DNA from: Macquaria australasica
Taxonomy: Eukaryota > Chordata > Actinopteri > Centrarchiformes > Percichthyidae
NCBI GenBank assembly: GCA_005408345.1
Contig: SEMN01000010.1
Span: forward strand, 3,021,501 to 3,085,500
Reading direction: 5' to 3'
DNA: 64,000 nt
Shown here: one piece after another, positions 62,451-64,000 of the stretch
How positions within the stretch are numbered: position 1 is the first letter of the stretch
How the letters are laid out: each line of letters opens with the position of its first letter
The notes under the pieces: model-generated
Told to the model about the DNA's origin: nothing
Databases searched by the model: none
Seen by the model: only the letters and a program-made list of their open reading frames with translations
Made by a program: the position numbers and the translations under genes

Positions 62451-64000
62451 TTAATGCCATCACATGTACATTTTTCATGATTAGAGCATCTTCAAATTAT
62501 TCTGATGGCATAAGGTTATGTTTGTAGGAAAAATGAGACAATCCTAGTGAAAATTGGTGCGGTCCATGTGTTGCTTTCAACCCATTCATGTCAGTGTCCC
62601 CCGGTTGAATTCGACACATGGTGGCTTTAATATAGCCCATCTCAGACAGCTGTGTAGAGTTGACACATCGTAGTGGTGGTTTCTTGTTTTATTGTCTCAT
62701 GTTTTGTATGTGTTTTGTATTTTTTTGTTGGGTATGATGATGAGTGTTCCCTTTTTTGACTACTGAACATGTGCAACACACTGGAGACCCCTTGGCCTGA
62801 CTGAGCATGTGGAAAAGTTGATATATTGAATCTTGATTCATAATACAACATAAACAGTAAGTCAGCATTTTCAAGGGTTAAAATGCCACACCAATTTGTT
62901 GTAACACAGCTCATGGGTTTACACTGAGCACTGTGCCCAAACATGACATGTCCTATGATGTCAGTATGACACAGAGGCACTGGCTTCTGTCAACCTTTCC
63001 CTTGGCACCAATAATTTTCATGACCCCACTATGGTTATTTACCACATCATGGCACACATGGTGGGAACATCTACTCTCACTGAGCTGTGATGTGGAGAAG
63101 GACACATTTGTACCATAACAGGGCCAAAAAGAATAATTTAGAAAGTGACAGAAACATCCATCATGACTACCGAGTTCCACAACGGCGTCAACATCCACAT
63201 CCAAGTTCTTGACAGCTTACATTTTATGATCTCACAAAGGCTGCTCTCTGAGAAGACGCCTGCCTCTGTGGCACTAGCAACTAATTTGTTTGAGCTCAAC
63301 ACGATGTTCTAACCAAATCAAACTGAAACAAAATCCAAGCCATGTTTCGCCAGCTACTTAACACAGGTTGTTTTAAAATTTCTCTCTAATCTATTTCTCA
63401 CTTTACCCATTTCTCCCATAATGCTCTCTAGTGTTTGATGGTAAAATGATAGGGGAAGGAAATCTCCAAGGAATCCTTACAAAGTCCTCTGTGTTTAGCA
63501 GGTAAATAATCAATGCTGACTTGTTCCTGTGGAGCAGGAAGACAAACAAGATCAAGCTTTCCTGTCTGCCATCCAGAGAAGCCGTCGATTTAAAGGTCTT
63601 TACCACAGCTGGTGGCCTTCTTCAAGAGGTTACTGACAGAAAAACTAGCCGTCTTTAAAGTTTTACTTACATTAACAGGGTCGTTTTATGATTTACACAT
63701 TCCACATGTATCTACATATCCACAGATGGGTTACATGAGCTGTGTGTGCCAATGAAATTACTCTTCACTGTTTGAGAACAAGATGAGTCTTGTCAGGATT
63801 GTCGCTCAGGGAACGACTGACCCTAACCCTATTTTTTCCCCTCACACAAAAACACAACAAACAAAAAACCCCAGTCTATAGAATGAGGGGACAGATTTAC
63901 AGCCAGTCAGGGTCAAGGGTCATCCGGCTGGATGCTTTCTTGGAGTGGTCTTTTCTCTCTTTACTTCTTTCTTTCTTTGAGGTGTCCCCTCGGCTCCCAC

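Larger units (their letters stand above)
57774..64000 (-). other. prdm5: prdm5 upstream intron, incomplete in this window
   Basis: This sequence lies upstream of the 57688-57773 exon in transcript direction. I searched the minus strand for finger signatures (CxxC, HxxxH followed by TGE) with a phase-1 donor and found none, so it is probably all intron. It includes repeat-free, possibly conserved stretches (58900-59130 and 60480-60980) and a TTAA-flanked transposon relic (61868-62450). The remainder shows nothing recognisable. Confidence 0.7.

Overview
The window looks like nuclear DNA of a teleost fish, most likely a perch-like (percomorph) species. It has long AT-leaning non-coding stretches, many CA/GT microsatellites, and several dispersed repeats that I recognise as common in percomorph genomes. 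Its coding exons are short, separated by kilobase introns and bounded by GT/AG splice sites. I see no bacterial gene organisation, no operons, no CRISPR array and no rRNA or tRNA gene. Most open frames here are chance frames or frames inside microsatellites.

Only one gene can be supported: the 3' end of prdm5 (PR-domain zinc finger protein 5) on the minus strand. Three coding exons are visible, in transcript order 57688-57773, 52563-52667 and 49869-50033 (stop at 49869-49871). They join in frame and encode the last four C2H2 zinc fingers and the C-terminus ending in HGETES. The PR/SET domain and earlier fingers must lie beyond 64000. The 3' UTR runs leftwards from 49868; the best poly(A) signal I can propose is at 48541-48546.

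From 1 to about 48.5 kb I see no gene. The stretch mixes (a) mobile-element relics, several with readable terminal inverted repeats or target-site duplications, some nested in each other; (b) microsatellites; and (c) islands of complex, repeat-free sequence rich in homeodomain-like TAAT/ATTA words that look like conserved non-coding regulatory elements. The strongest island cluster is 13.6-15.3 kb. In human, as I recall, PRDM5 also has a large gene-poor interval on its 3' side, so the layout fits an ancient regulatory desert, but I could not test conservation.

No new multi-gene system is visible. The most interesting items are the unusual (UG)n/G-rich 3' splice site of the last prdm5 exon, the candidate regulatory islands, and the well-delimited non-autonomous transposons.
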